This document shows positions 13,301-24,425 of a stretch of DNA of 64,000 nt, piece by piece. Both the position numbers and the translations under genes were made by a program. This DNA is from Apostichopus japonicus (taxonomy: Eukaryota; Echinodermata; Holothuroidea; Aspidochirotida; Stichopodidae), in contig NC_092561.1 of assembly GCF_037975245.1 (NCBI RefSeq), positions 13,265,001 to 13,329,000 of the forward strand. The letters run 5' to 3'. Position 1 is the first letter of the stretch. Each line of letters opens with the position of its first letter. The notes under the pieces are model-generated. The model was not told where the DNA came from. It searched no databases and saw nothing but the letters and a program-made list of their open reading frames with translations.

Positions 13301-14754
13301 ATTGTGTAACGTATGACGGAGGTAATTATATGTCTGTTAGACTAAATTTTCCATCTATTTTAATTGTTTAGGTCATTTTGCTAGAATTGAAAGCGGTGTA
13401 GCAAAATATCCAGTACTGATAGGAGTATGCGTTAGCGATTAACAACATATCGAATGTTGTGCCACAAGTCATCTTTTAACCCAACACAGGCACAAATCAA
13501 TTCAAAGTTAGTCAAATAAGCTCTGTCGTTTTCAAGTTTATGCTTACTTTTCGTAGACCTAAATAACAATTAACAGTTCCAGGTAACATTACAATTGTTA
13601 ATGGAACCTCAATGCTGTTGACAAGTTCAACGAAACATGCGGTTACGGGATGTACCAAACACTTAAGTCTTAGATAAAAAATGTATAATGCTAGAAGTCC
13701 TGTTATGTAAAACGAGCATAATTGGTCCATTTCCCATCTTCATACTATTTTGCGTTACTTCGATTGAAAGCAGAGCGTTTTTTAAGAATATTTTAGAGAA
13801 TTCAACAAGTGGGGAAAAGGATCGGGGTGGGGGGGGGGGGACCTGCACCAACGTGACAATGTTATACAATATTAGGGACAGATGGATCGGAACCCCATTG
13901 GGGAGGATCGAGGGTCACCTTCCCGGCCTCTTCCTCCAATGGAATTGTAGACGTCAAATGGTACGTTCAAAGAACTATAATGACTATCATTAGTTTCCTT
14001 TAATAAGTTTAAGACGCTAGCTTGTGATAGTAAAATAACTTCTGATTTTGTTCGTAATAGAAAAAAAGGGGCTGGCGGCTGTTCGACTTCCAACTGCCTG
14101 GATCCCTGCCTGAAGATACAATGCAAAGATCCTGCGGATGTCAAATGTTCAACTCACCCCTCCGCCTCTTTGGGTTAGAAACATAGTTCAGGTCTTAAGT
14201 TTGCACATAAAATGAAAATATAAAGTCCTCTCGAAATTTCGACATTAAAATGAAAAGGAAGTGACACGACCAAACCAAAATAGTAAAAATATTAAGGTAG
14301 GCTTGCAATGTTGCCTCAATCATCTCTAACGAAATCAGTTTTATACAAATTCTTTTTCCTATAGGTATCAGGTTCGGAATTTTCATTCTTCTGGTATTCG
14401 TAATTAAATATCACGCATACACCCATAGATACGTACATTTTCAATACATGCGATGTACATAAGTGTACAGTATTGCAGAAGTCGAATATCACATCTTTTT
14501 ATTTCTTAATTTAAGGGAACGATGCTCTCGACTATCACAGGAACATGTCATTCTCAACGAGCGACGCAGATCACGATCCGGCTACGTGGAACTGCGCAGC
14601 TTCAAATAAAGGAGGCTGGTGGTTCAATGCTTGCGATACTTCAAATTTGAATGGTCGCTATGGAGTCGAGGAAGATGCTGGCGCAGTTGAGTGGACTGGC
14701 ATGCCAGGGGGTTCTTACGCACTCAAATTCACCGAGATGAAGATACGGCCGTAA
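10256..14754 (+). CDS. secreted fibrinogen-related protein (FReD lectin), 4 exons, 254 aa
   Basis: Exons 10256-10333, 11962-12147, 12620-12881 and 14516-14754 sum to 765 nt (255 codons with stop), all with GT-AG introns and matching phases 0, 0 and 1. Residues 1-22 or so are a signal peptide (MMTFTILMVVVATGIFG). A short linker with one Cys (PYQCPL) leads to a complete fibrinogen C-terminal domain: DCSEMQAECHSQASGVYQI, YCDFDTDEGGWTVFQRRLDG, EFWLGNEKL, a DADHDP calcium-site loop followed by WNCA, KGGWWFNACDTSNLNGRY, and the terminal SYALKFTEMKIRP. Proteins of this family (ficolins, tachylectins, sea-cucumber fibrinogen-like proteins) are secreted and bind acetylated glycans in innate recognition; that role is inferred from the family. 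There is no collagen-like stalk, so it resembles the short invertebrate FREPs. Two ATGs (10256, 10259) are possible starts; I chose the first. The gene looks intact. Confidence 0.93.
11105..11400 (+). mobile_element. tRNA-derived SINE-like sequence in FReD intron 1
   Basis: A pol III A-box-like TGGTCGAGCGG (11117-11127) and a B-box-like GGGTTCGCTCC (11179-11189) lie 62 bp start to start, the spacing of a Ser/Leu-type tRNA with a long variable arm. The tRNA-like head is followed by unrelated sequence rather than a tRNA 3' end, so this is a SINE head, not a tRNA gene. The 3' border is not clear; the end given is approximate. Confidence 0.55.
11575..11613 (-). ncRNA. minimal hammerhead ribozyme motif
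   Basis: On the minus strand: stem I 5' arm GCCT, core CTGAAGA (fits CUGANGA), a 5-bp stem II GATCC/GGATC closed by a 5-nt loop, then GAAACGTC and the stem I 3' arm AGGC. All invariant hammerhead core positions are present. Stem III is reduced to the palindrome ACGT, as in the dimeric hammerheads reported from Penelope-like elements and animal retrozymes, which pair between two molecules. Predicted cleavage falls after the C of GTC. No reverse transcriptase lies nearby, so this is an orphan or truncated element in intron 1 of the FReD gene. Confidence 0.75.
11690..11930 (+). repeat. polypurine tract
   Basis: About 240 bp made mostly of A and G on the plus strand, containing a run of nine or more G near 11898, just upstream of the exon 2 acceptor. 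Such tracts can form triplex structure. Confidence 0.7.
11962..12147 (+). CDS. FReD gene exon 2: linker and start of fibrinogen domain
   Basis: 62 codons, acceptor CCTTTTTAG, donor GTAACA, phase 0 to 0. Encodes EIITPNAPYQCPL and the first fibrinogen-domain strands through GGWT, including the first conserved Cys pair. Confidence 0.92.
12620..12881 (+). CDS. FReD gene exon 3: central fibrinogen domain
   Basis: Acceptor ACCCTACAG, donor GTAGGT, phase 0 to 1. Carries the family landmarks VFQRRLDGSVNF, EFWLGNEKL, LRIDF and the strand ending YSGNSG. Confidence 0.94.
14516..14754 (+). CDS. FReD gene exon 4: calcium and ligand-binding end
   Basis: Acceptor TTAATTTAAG, phase 1 in. Contains the DADHDP calcium loop, the NCA and NACD cysteines, the WW pair of the binding pocket region and the MKIRP end followed by TAA at 14752. 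Confidence 0.95.
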
Positions 14755-15124
14755 TAACCGGCGATGAAATATATTCGTTTGCCGTTCTTATAAATTCGAG
14801 TTTCTTTTCCATTAACCGTTATATTTATTGATAACATCTCGTTTAATGACACACAAAGAATACTGTGGAACAAAGAACCATAACAGTTATATACCATACG
14901 GAATAAGATAATACCTAACTTCAATGAAATGTCTTTTATGAATTGGGAGATAATTGGGGTAAATTCTACCTTATTTAAATCCCCTCAAATTTAATTATAA
15001 AAATCATGTATAAACAGAAGACTTTGTTCCTGTTGTTAAAGCGTCGTGTAAAATTCTTGGACTAGTAACCTTTTAAGATAACGTCATCTCCTCATCACCC
15101 TTCCAACTGTCTGTTTACATCAAC

Positions 15125-15161
15125 AATAAATTTAAATGGAAGTGAAACTTCAATAAATAAA
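15125..15161 (+). terminator. polyadenylation signals of the FReD gene
   Basis: AATAAA at 15125-15130 and overlapping AATAAA copies at 15152-15161, about 375-405 bp after the stop codon. Plausible 3' end; not verified. Confidence 0.5.
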
Positions 15162-17949
15162 TTCAAGTTCACCTCAAGCTAGTTTCCTTTTTTTTTCTCC
15201 AATGCAATATAATTATTTACATTCGTCGAAAGTTTTAGTATAATTTCCTGTCGACAAACAATGTGAAATTCATATCTCGCCCATAACTCGAGATACAGGT
15301 GATTGAATGTTACTTATTTTAACTGGCTAAACCTTCAACTATACTCCAGAGAGATGGCTTGAAGCCAGAAAATTCTTACTACCGCCTTAACCTCCCCCCC
15401 CCCCCCCCTCTGCGCTACTCGTCAACGATACGGTAAATGTCAGTCAGACACCCCATCTTTCGCGACTGCACTTTTGTTCCGAACGTTTTCTTTACATTTG
15501 TACCCACTGGCCCTCACTTCACAAAGTTATTTAATCACCCTTGTTAAGCAAGTGAGCAACTGCGTATAAGTTATTTGCTTGAATGCTACATAGGCTACTA
15601 ACTACAAAAGCTATGTTTATGTAACAAGGGGAAGTTTTTGAACAAATTATATTCGACGACATAGTGAATTACCCCAAAATACAGTGCTTTTCCTAGCGCG
15701 CTTAATATTATTATTTTGAAGGGGCGGGGGGGGGGGGGGCTATTTATCACTCACTTGAACAATCTGCCTATCATCTTCGTAAAAGCATTTAATCTTTTAA
15801 TTGTATACCATAGAGACAATATATATACCAGCGCCGCAGCCAGGAATTTGAACAGGAGGGGAGCACATTCTGCGATTGATATGGGGGAGGGGTCTAAGGG
15901 GAGCAATTTTGAACAATTGAAGGTCCTTAGATGCGATCTGGTGCAATGATTTGCTAGTTTCATCATAATCAAATTATATCATATTATCAGCGATTTTGTT
16001 CCCGGTATGAATTATTCTTTTACATGTTCTTTTACATATTTTATCAGAACCACAAACATAGTGCTCTTTTACAATTTTTCCAGTAGGATGATTCTTGTTT
16101 ATTGTCCAATGTCTGGACTTGAATACATTTGACGAACTTAGCTGATGGACAATATTAACTCTCATATTTAGCAATGTAATAATTATTTATAGGCAGCGCG
16201 TATCACGTACGATTGCTAGCCTTAGCTTCATAACATGCTGTTCGTGCAACAACTTATGACGAATCATAAAGGATGAGAACGCACGTCGTCGTCGTCGTCG
16301 TGCATACGGTTCGTGACTCTCGATCGAGTGCGGTAAGGTAGGCTATGTTTATCTTTTACGCTGTGGCCAACTGTAGGCTGGTAATAGGCTATAGGCTAAA
16401 TTTAGCTAATTGCATCGGCCAAACCAAGTGGCTGAATCAGTAGGCCTGAATGTTACTACGATTTTAATCGAGTTAACGGAGCTGACACGTATTTAAGATC
16501 AAAAGAGCACTGACAACATACCATGCAAAAAACCCAACAGTTTTTAACATTTTTTTCGACTCTGAAGGGCATGCTCCCCCCCCCCCCCACGGCTTCGCCC
16601 CTAATAGATACTGAACTTACTTGAAGCTAGCGAACAGGGTCAACCCACACAATAGCTAAAATTAGTACATAAATAAACCGGATTGAAGCTGGCGAACGTT
16701 GTACTGTAGTTTTATTAGGCATTTTTTTAGAGTATTCAAACTCATACGAAGTTTTGTATGGTGGAGTATAAGGATCGCGAGATACAATTTCTGAAAGTGG
16801 CTAGGAAAACGTGGTAAATATGACTTAATAAAGGTTAAGTTTGACCGAAATCTTTCAATGTTTAGGTCATTCGCAATCACAGGAATATATGAATAGGCCT
16901 AGGTAAATAAGAGTGCGACAGTCGGAAATTCCGACTGTCGCCTTCCAATTTTCCAATTATCGTCAGTGTTACCAAGTTTGGGAGGGAGAGGGGGGGGGGG
17001 TGAGACACCCCGACACCACCCTTTAGCGACGTCCCTGAAACAGGAATAACAAATAAGAAAGAAACATGTTCCCAATTGTTTATAGCACAGTTTTCTGTTC
17101 CTTCCTGGCGCCTTCAAATTTGCACTTAAGCTAAATCCGGACCAACCGAATATCGAGATACCAGCGTTAACCAACCTGACAAGATGTAATATATCTCCCA
17201 AATCTCCATTTATAAAACTCCCATTACAGTATAATACTTGAAAACTGCCAAGAAAGAATATAGAATATTTGTACTTCTGCGCCGTAGGAAATGAGGCGGG
17301 GAACGGGTGGGGAGTGGGTGAGGAGGAAGGAATATACCTTCCAAAGAAAGTAAGCATTTCAATTAGTTTACAATTTATAAACACGTACGAAAAGTCGTTT
17401 ACTCCGGGAATATTTTCACTTGTATCACACAAATGTAGTTAAAATGATAGAAATTATATAGCACCGTTCTGTACCTAAGCCCTATCACCAAAACAGCAAT
17501 TTCCCGAGGGAGGAGACACACCCTTGGACCCTCCTCTCGAAGTACTTCATCCAATTTTGGTGAATCCGCCCCATCGCTCCAATACCAATCCTGCGAACTC
17601 TGGATACGGGGCTGATGTGGGAAACCAATAGGATTGCTACTCTTAGTTAATTTTAAGACTTTTTACAAACCATGACGTCACGACAATTAAGGTACTGAGG
17701 TAAATAATGACTAATACAGTAATACTGGTAAGTACTGAGATAGTGTTCGGTGTACATTTTTATTGTGCTTGCTGATGGAACCATATATTGAAGACATTAT
17801 TCAGCAGCTCTTCGTTGTCACATTACAGCGTTGTTCACCAATAATACTTCACTAATCACTGATGTTTCGACCGTGCGTAGTTGTTTTGTTTTAATGAGTA
17901 TAACTAAGACTAATTAAATCCATATCCATGCCGATAAGAACAACATTCA
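15162..17949. other. intergenic, with G/C homopolymer-bearing repeat debris
   Basis: No gene recognised. Runs of nine or more C or G occur near 15395, 15723, 16574 and 16991, each inside short GC-rich stretches (for example CGCCGCAGCCAGGAATTTGA at 15831) that look like decayed interspersed repeats. A (CGT)n run lies near 16287. Confidence 0.45.
16915..16941. repeat. near-perfect 13-bp palindrome
   Basis: GCGACAGTCGGAA and its exact reverse complement are separated by one base. Possibly the end of a small inverted-repeat element. Confidence 0.8.
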
Positions 17950-18236
17950 ATGTGAAGAGCGTAACCATTAATAATAACATTCATTGCATGTAGCCTAACC
18001 TTCAATTGTAACATTTATTATTTGCAGCCTAACCATTAATAATATTTTTTTTGGCGGTAGCGTAACTATTAATAATAACATTCATTGTAGGTAGCCTAAC
18101 CATCATTTATAAAATCCATTCTGCGTAGCTTAAATCACTAATAATAACATTCATTGTAGCCAGCCTAGTCATTAATAATAACATTCGCTTTATGTAGCCT
18201 AACCATTAATAGTAACATTAATTGTGTGTATCCTTA
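17950..18236. repeat. degenerate tandem repeat, about 35-40 bp unit
   Basis: Seven or so diverged copies of a unit like TAGCCTAACCATTAATAATA followed by ACATTCATTG. Old array, strongly mutated. Confidence 0.75.
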
Positions 18237-18569
18237 AAATACAAGAACATGCTCTTCAACTAAACATCAACAATAAACATGTTCTTGTTTTAACTGTGGC
18301 GTAATGGAAATTATTGTCGAGGTATTTCCAAGATGGATACAAACTTGATAACACTTAAACACTTCCTACATTAAATCAAAAGATATAATTAGGTGAGCAT
18401 TGTAAACGTAAATTTTACATTTTAGTTTCGATTAAGCAGTTCATTGTGGAGTGATTACAGGTTAGAGTGAAACGAAATTTTGTAAAAAGAAGAAGAAAGA
18501 TACAATGAGTAAATGCTCAGTAATAAAAAGAAAACAGCCTGTAACTTAGAAAGTTTCAGGTTGTCAAAT

Positions 18570-18744
18570 ACACAATCGGAATACATATGCAGTCGCAATG
18601 GACATACACAATCGGAATACATATGCAGTCGCAATGGACATACACAATCGGAATACATATGCAGTCGCAATGGACATACACAATCGGAATACATATGCAG
18701 TCGCAATGGACATACACAATCAGAATACATATGCAGTCGCAATG
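18570..18744. repeat. 36-bp minisatellite, about five copies
   Basis: Nearly identical copies of a 36 bp unit (begins ACACAATCGGAATACATATG). Because 36 is a multiple of three and the unit lacks stops, it opens reading frames on both strands; these are not genes. No spacers, so not CRISPR. Confidence 0.95.
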
Positions 18745-19837
18745 TGTAAAGTGATTGTGTATTTCGCTACGTCTTTTGGTTGGTTGTTGTATTAATCTTC
18801 AGTAATATTATCAATTCAAACTAGTAACCTACATGTACTTTAACATTTAACTTTGCATCTTTATAGGATTTTCAAGAACAATCACATAAATTTCTGTTTC
18901 ATTTTCTGTATTAGTTAAAAAGTGATTGCTTACGGCAAAACAAATTCAAAATCAGTTACCATGTTTTATCCCAGCGACCTTTATATGTGGTGTTCCGGGA
19001 AATTATTTAGTCTGAGGATTCTCGTAGACTTTAGCGTTGCTTCACGAACTAACATATGACGTCATCAATATCTTTCTTCGAGGCTTTCACGATGTAACGT
19101 TTGTTTTCAGGACTGCAGTTTAAACTCATTGGTTTCTGTTTGAGATGACACAAGAACAACCGTTTTACCGCAACGATTTGTCAAATATGAGTGACTATTC
19201 TTAGATTGTTTGTGATAATTGGTCTCTGTGGGACATACCATTATCATTTTTGCAATACAGTATTAGCTGCAGAGTAGAACTATCCAATAAGTTAAGGGTA
19301 GTATTATTAATGAACCTTCAATAACGGGAATTTTCCTTTCTTATCATACGTCCTTAAAATTATATCTGCCATTTGATTAGTTCCGAAGGCCACTTGAATC
19401 TTAAACTGGATAGTCCTGCTGGAAATATTGATTTCCTTTCAATTTTCTACCATTTTTTATTGCTGACATCCATAGAGACCTTCAACATTACTAGCGATAT
19501 TTGTTTCCACGAATTTTGGCGAATTATTAAGCCATATCTCTAGATCGAGATGGCTGAAATGATCTACAGAGAGAGGTCGAGAGGTAAACCTGTAAATGGC
19601 ACTGCACACATGATTTAGTAGGGTTAGTAATCAAGTGTTATGTGATATTTCCCTAAACCAGGAAAATATCCATATAAGACCTTAAACTATTGAGCTATTT
19701 TCAGTAGATTTGTGATCATGCCTCAGTCTCGAGACTTCATATTAAGTAAAATGGTTGGTGTAATAGAAATGGGAACCCATATTGTCATTAAAAAGAAGAT
19801 GACACGTGTTAAGTAGGACTTTATTTGTTAATTTAAT

Positions 19838-20446
19838 TATTGAAGGATACATTAACTGTTATAAAAATGTACTTAAATATGTTAGAAAAATGTTAAAAAA
19901 GTGAAATGCCTATTAGAAGAAACTGATCTGTACAACAATCCAAGTACCAACAACATACGCGATATTGTGTCAAACCAGAGTATTTAGGCAAGTCCCTAAG
20001 TGAGACAACTCACTTGGTGAATTGAGGCAACTCCCGACAATTTGGATCCACAGTACCTTATGCCAGCATTTCTCAACACAAAGCATTAGAGAGTGAAACA
20101 ACCTCTGACACTATTAAAGAGGTGTGTTTCCTAACTGGCACTGTAATGTAATTATTAAAGGTTACATTAGCTGTTATAAAAATGTACTGAAATATGTTAA
20201 AAAATGTTAGAAAACTAAACTGCCTATTAGGAGAAACTGATCTGTACAACAATCAAAGTACCAACAACAAACGCGGTAGTCGTGAAGTTAGACAACTCAC
20301 TAGGTGAATTAAGGCAACTCCCGACAATATGGATACACAATACCTAATGCCAGCATTTCAATGCTTTCTCAACGAAAAGCATTATAGAGTAAAATAACCT
20401 CTGACACTATTCAAGAGGTGTGTGTTTCCTAAATGACACTGAATTT
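19838..20446. repeat. tandem duplication of about 310 bp
   Basis: Copy 1 at about 19838-20148 and copy 2 at about 20151-20446 share long blocks such as GAAACTGATCTGTACAACAA and GGCAACTCCCGACAAT with scattered substitutions and indels. No coding content. Confidence 0.85.
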
Positions 20447-21061
20447 AGTAATGCCAAGTGTTAAAAGCAACCCATGGCAGGATTGATGAATCGCGCTTTT
20501 CATAAACTACCTGAATTTAACAACATACCTTTCTCAAATTAAATTAATGTTGTAGGGAATTGAGTGATGTGGTGATGGTTATAGAACGTTTTGATTATCT
20601 TTAGGACTTTTTGCAGGCAAGACTGTATTTGATGTGGAGCGGGCAGCCGAACGGGGCCAGCTATGTCCCGCCAAAAAATTATGTAACAACTTTCCACGGT
20701 TTCGAAACGATTCAGAAAGAGATAGGTATACTGTGTTGCTAAAATTATTTCCAACAAGTACAAGGTGGAATAAGGTGATTTAATTGTGAGTAGGCCCAAT
20801 CTGGTAAAGCCGAAAAATATTGTAACAACAAATTTAAAAAAAAAACAACACATTTTTTAAAATTTATTATAAAAGCGGACAGGTATATGGTAGAAACAAT
20901 TTTTTATTCTTGTGAACTCAAAAGGGAACATCTTTTAAAGTAAGTGCAAAACAATAGCTTATCGTGCAGGATGCTTTCAAACTTTCACAAGATGGAGGGG
21001 GGTGGGGAGGGGGGCTTTCTCTTAAAATTACCCGCGTTTTGGACAAGGTTAAACAATTATA
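20447..21061. other. non-coding stretch
   Basis: No gene or repeat recognised, apart from a short G-rich stretch near 20995-21015. Confidence 0.4.
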
Positions 21062-21355
21062 TAATGAACATACTTCCAAAGTTTTCTGGTAAACAAATGG
21101 TTCTTTGCAGTTCTCTTGCAGTTCATTTAGGACCAGTATTTTGTTGAATATCATCTAAGCATCACAGAGCACCAGCCTTGAGTAGTGCTCGGTTATGAAC
21201 TTATATGCATTAATGAAAATACTTCCAACGTTTCTCTGGTAAACAAATGGTTATTTGCAGTTCTTTTGCAGTTCATTTAGGACCATTATTTTGTTGAATA
21301 TCATCTATGCATTACAGAGCACAGGCTTTGATTAGTGCTCGGTAAAGAACATCGT
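21062..21355. repeat. tandem duplication, 149-bp offset
   Basis: Two copies starting at 21062 and 21211 share TAATGAA...CTTCCAA, GGTAAACAAATGGTT and TTTTGTTGAATATCATCTA. Confidence 0.85.
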
Positions 21356-22226
21356 TAATTTGATGCCCAGAAGGGGAGTCTTCCATTGCTGTATTTCCAT
21401 GTGTATATGTGTGTTTGTCAGTGTGTGTCGGTGTGTTAAGATACATATGTCCGTGATTTGGAGCATCCGAATGACCGTATTAATGTAGATCTCCATATTT
21501 TATCAAGCTTCCTAGCTTAAAAGTTACGATTTTTTTCAGGCGGGATCATGTCTTTCATCAACGTATACTACTTTCTGCTAAATTTCAATTGTAATCTTAG
21601 CTACAAGATCTTTCTATTTCTTTGTCAACAAATTTAGAACAATAGTACGATTTAAGCTGATAACAAGCCAATGATTGCTTATCATGCATTGAATTAGTAA
21701 CGGAATGTATTCTATCAATGACTTGTTTGACAATGATGGGGCACTTTTACCAAGTTGATCAATTTATTGAGAAGTTTTCGTTATCCACTCATTTCTGAAA
21801 TCTACTTGGAATAAGGTTATTACTAAAAGTTGATTGATGTTTGTATAATCCCATTAATTGTTCGTATGATATGTTTCTGACTGATTGTTATTTGACATGT
21901 CAAACAGTTCACACTAATTAGGTTGAAACTGTTTGCAGCCCGAGTAAATCTCATTTAAAATGTGGTGAGACTTTTAATCTTTAAGAGATGACCACTTTAA
22001 ACATCAGAGGCTATGTTTATAACGGCTGGACTACTTAGATTAACACCCAGACAATTAGATCAGTTTCTCCAGATGCAACACAAAACTCATTGGAAAACTA
22101 ACAAATTTTTGACAATTACATAACATGTAAGCAATTCATCAAAACACAAATGGTGTTTAATGGCATCTTAATGTTTTCTGTTGTTAATATAACGTGGTTG
22201 GGGTCAGGGAGGGGATGGTATGTGGT
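21356..22226. other. non-coding stretch
   Basis: AT-rich with a short GT-rich run near 21400-21435; no gene seen. Confidence 0.4.
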
Positions 22227-23505
22227 GTTGAAAAGAGAATGGTGCAAGCCCACGCATGCATACCACCCACCAGGTTTAGCAATGGTGCCAGCGCCATGGA
22301 TGCAGGCCACCCACCAGGTTGACAACGGTGCCAGCCTCACGCATGCAGGCCACCCACCAGGTTGGACAATGGTGCCAGCCCCACGGCAAACCATCTACCA
22401 GTTTTGACAATACTTATATGTTATGGTCCCAGCCCCGTGTATGCAGGCCACCCACCATGTTTAAAAATGGTGCCTGTCCCATGAAGCATGCCACCCACCA
22501 GGTTTGACAATGGTGCCAGCCCCATAAAGCAGGCCACCCACCAGGTTGGACAATGGTACCAGCCCCACACATGCAGGGCACCCACCAGGTTTAACAAAGG
22601 TGCCTACCTCATGCACGTAGGTCACACACCGGGTTTGACAATGGTGCCCAGCCCCACGGCATACCAACTACCAGTTTTGACTATACTTATATGTTATGGT
22701 CCCATCCCCACGCATGCAGGCCACCCACCAGGTATAAAAGTGGTGCCAGCGCCATGGATGCAGGTAACCCACCAGGTCTAACAATGGCACCAGACTCACG
22801 CATGCAGGCCAACCACCAGGTTTAATAAATGGTGCCAGCCCCATGAAGCATGCCACCCACCAGGTTTGACAATGGTGCAAGCCCCATAAAGCAGGCCACC
22901 CACCAGGTTTGACAATGGTACCAGCCTCACGCATGCCGGCCACCCACCAGGTTTAAAAATGGTGCCAGCCCCATGAAGCATGCCACCCACCAGTTTGACA
23001 ATAGCGCCAGCCCCATAAAGCAGGCCACCCATCAGGTTTGACAATGGTGCCATCCCCATAAAGCAGGCCACCAACCAGGTTTGACAATGTTACCAGCCCC
23101 ACGCATGCAGGCCACCCACCAGGTTTAACAATGGTGCCAGCCTCATGCACGCAGGTCACACACCGGGTTTGACAATGGTGCCCAGCCCCACGGCATACCA
23201 CCTACCAGTTTTGACAATACTTATATGTTATGGTCCCAGCCCCATGCATGCAGGCCAAACAACAGGTTTGACAATGGTACCAGCCCCACGCATGTTTACC
23301 AACTACCAGTTTTGACAATACTTATATGTTATGGTGCCACCCCTACGCATGCAGGCCACCCACCAGGTTTGAAAATGGTACCATCCCCACGCATGCAGGC
23401 CACCCACCAGATTTGACAATGGACCCAACCCCACGCATGCAGGCCGCCCACCAGGTTTGACAATGACGCCAGCCCCATGCATACAGGCCACCCACCTGTT
23501 TTCTC
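22227..23505. repeat. minisatellite array, about 42-44 bp unit, with recurring variant
   Basis: About 30 diverged copies built on CCACCCACCAGGTTTGACAA then TGGTGCCAGCCCC and ATGCAGGC. A variant unit containing CTACCAGTTTTGACAATACT and TTATATGTTATGG recurs four times (near 22393, 22671, 23204 and 23306), giving a higher-order pattern. All reading frames across it are artefacts of the repeat. Confidence 0.95.
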
Positions 23506-23839
23506 TGGTTTCCGAAACCATATATTATGTGTACTGTTAGACTAAGAGTAACGACATATATGGACAGGTTTGTCCATATGTTTATGGAGATTGATGATGG
23601 AGGTTCCAAGGCATGAATCGTCCATGCAAGAAATAATTAGACGCCAAATGAGGAATGTTTAGACTATAAATGGTGCATGAATAAGTATCCCTAAACTCAT
23701 GGTTGTGATAATAAATACTTTTATGAGGTTTGAAAAAGGGATGAGGAGAGGATAAGGGAAGGTTTGATGAGAGAGGGGAGGGGCGTAGTGGGTGATGCAC
23801 CCTGTGTTAGCGGTCTAATAGTCTTCCCCAGCTAAATGT

Positions 23840-24076
23840 TTTTTGTATTTATGTATTTTAGATCCTCCTGCAAGCAGGAACTCGCGAAGATGCCATCATT
23901 GGCTTATCAAAGCCGCAAGCTGACTGAAGTCTGTCTCTTAGATCCATATTTAACGTCCATTATTATGAATGTCAACCACTCTGTAAATGGACGTCATACA
24001 TTACTCTTGGAGTGATTCCAACTCGGGAAACTATGATTGAAAGGCACCGGCGTTAACCACTGAGTTAACACTCCTC
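23840..24076 (-). mobile_element. tRNA-derived SINE-like element, minus orientation
   Basis: On the minus strand the head reads GTTAACTCAGTGGTTAACGC with an A-box-like TAACTCAGTGG (24058-24068), followed by a B-box-like AGTTGGAATCACTCC (24009-24023). The body continues through GCGGCTTTGATAAGCC and CGCGAGTTCCTGC to an A-rich tail (AAATACATAAATACAAAA). It sits immediately upstream of the LINE at 24426. I did not assign it to a named SINE family. Confidence 0.6.
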
Positions 24077-24425
24077 ATTGAATGCGATTTTCCCCCGAAA
24101 GAACCTTGCAGACTCACATGCAGGACTTGTTGAAATTTGAATCAAACAATGATTTTCAAATTTACCTAAAGAAATAAGAGGATCATATTGATGTTTGTAT
24201 ATAGCACCCTGTGAGGTTGCATATGTTTCGCAGCTCCTGTTTACATCGATTTTTGGCAGAATATATTCATCATACAATTTTGTAGAATGGACTGTTGATT
24301 TTCGAAATATCAGAGAGTCTGTACATACCATCATTTAGCAATTTGACGGACTAGAAAGTGCATATTTATGTGGTTTTCTTCAAGTTATACGTCTTCGATT
24401 CTGTCACAGTTGACTGGTTTCTAAC

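Noticed and set aside
18570-18744. CRISPR-like array
   Set aside because: The repeats are directly adjacent with no spacers, and the genome is eukaryotic.
18513-18795. Overlapping ORFs with repeated peptide on both strands
   Set aside because: Produced by a 36-bp tandem repeat, a multiple of three without stops; no start context, splice support or family.
22116-23609. Eight or more overlapping ORFs rich in G, W and H or P
   Set aside because: All lie in the 42-44 bp minisatellite and are read from both strands; repeat artefacts.
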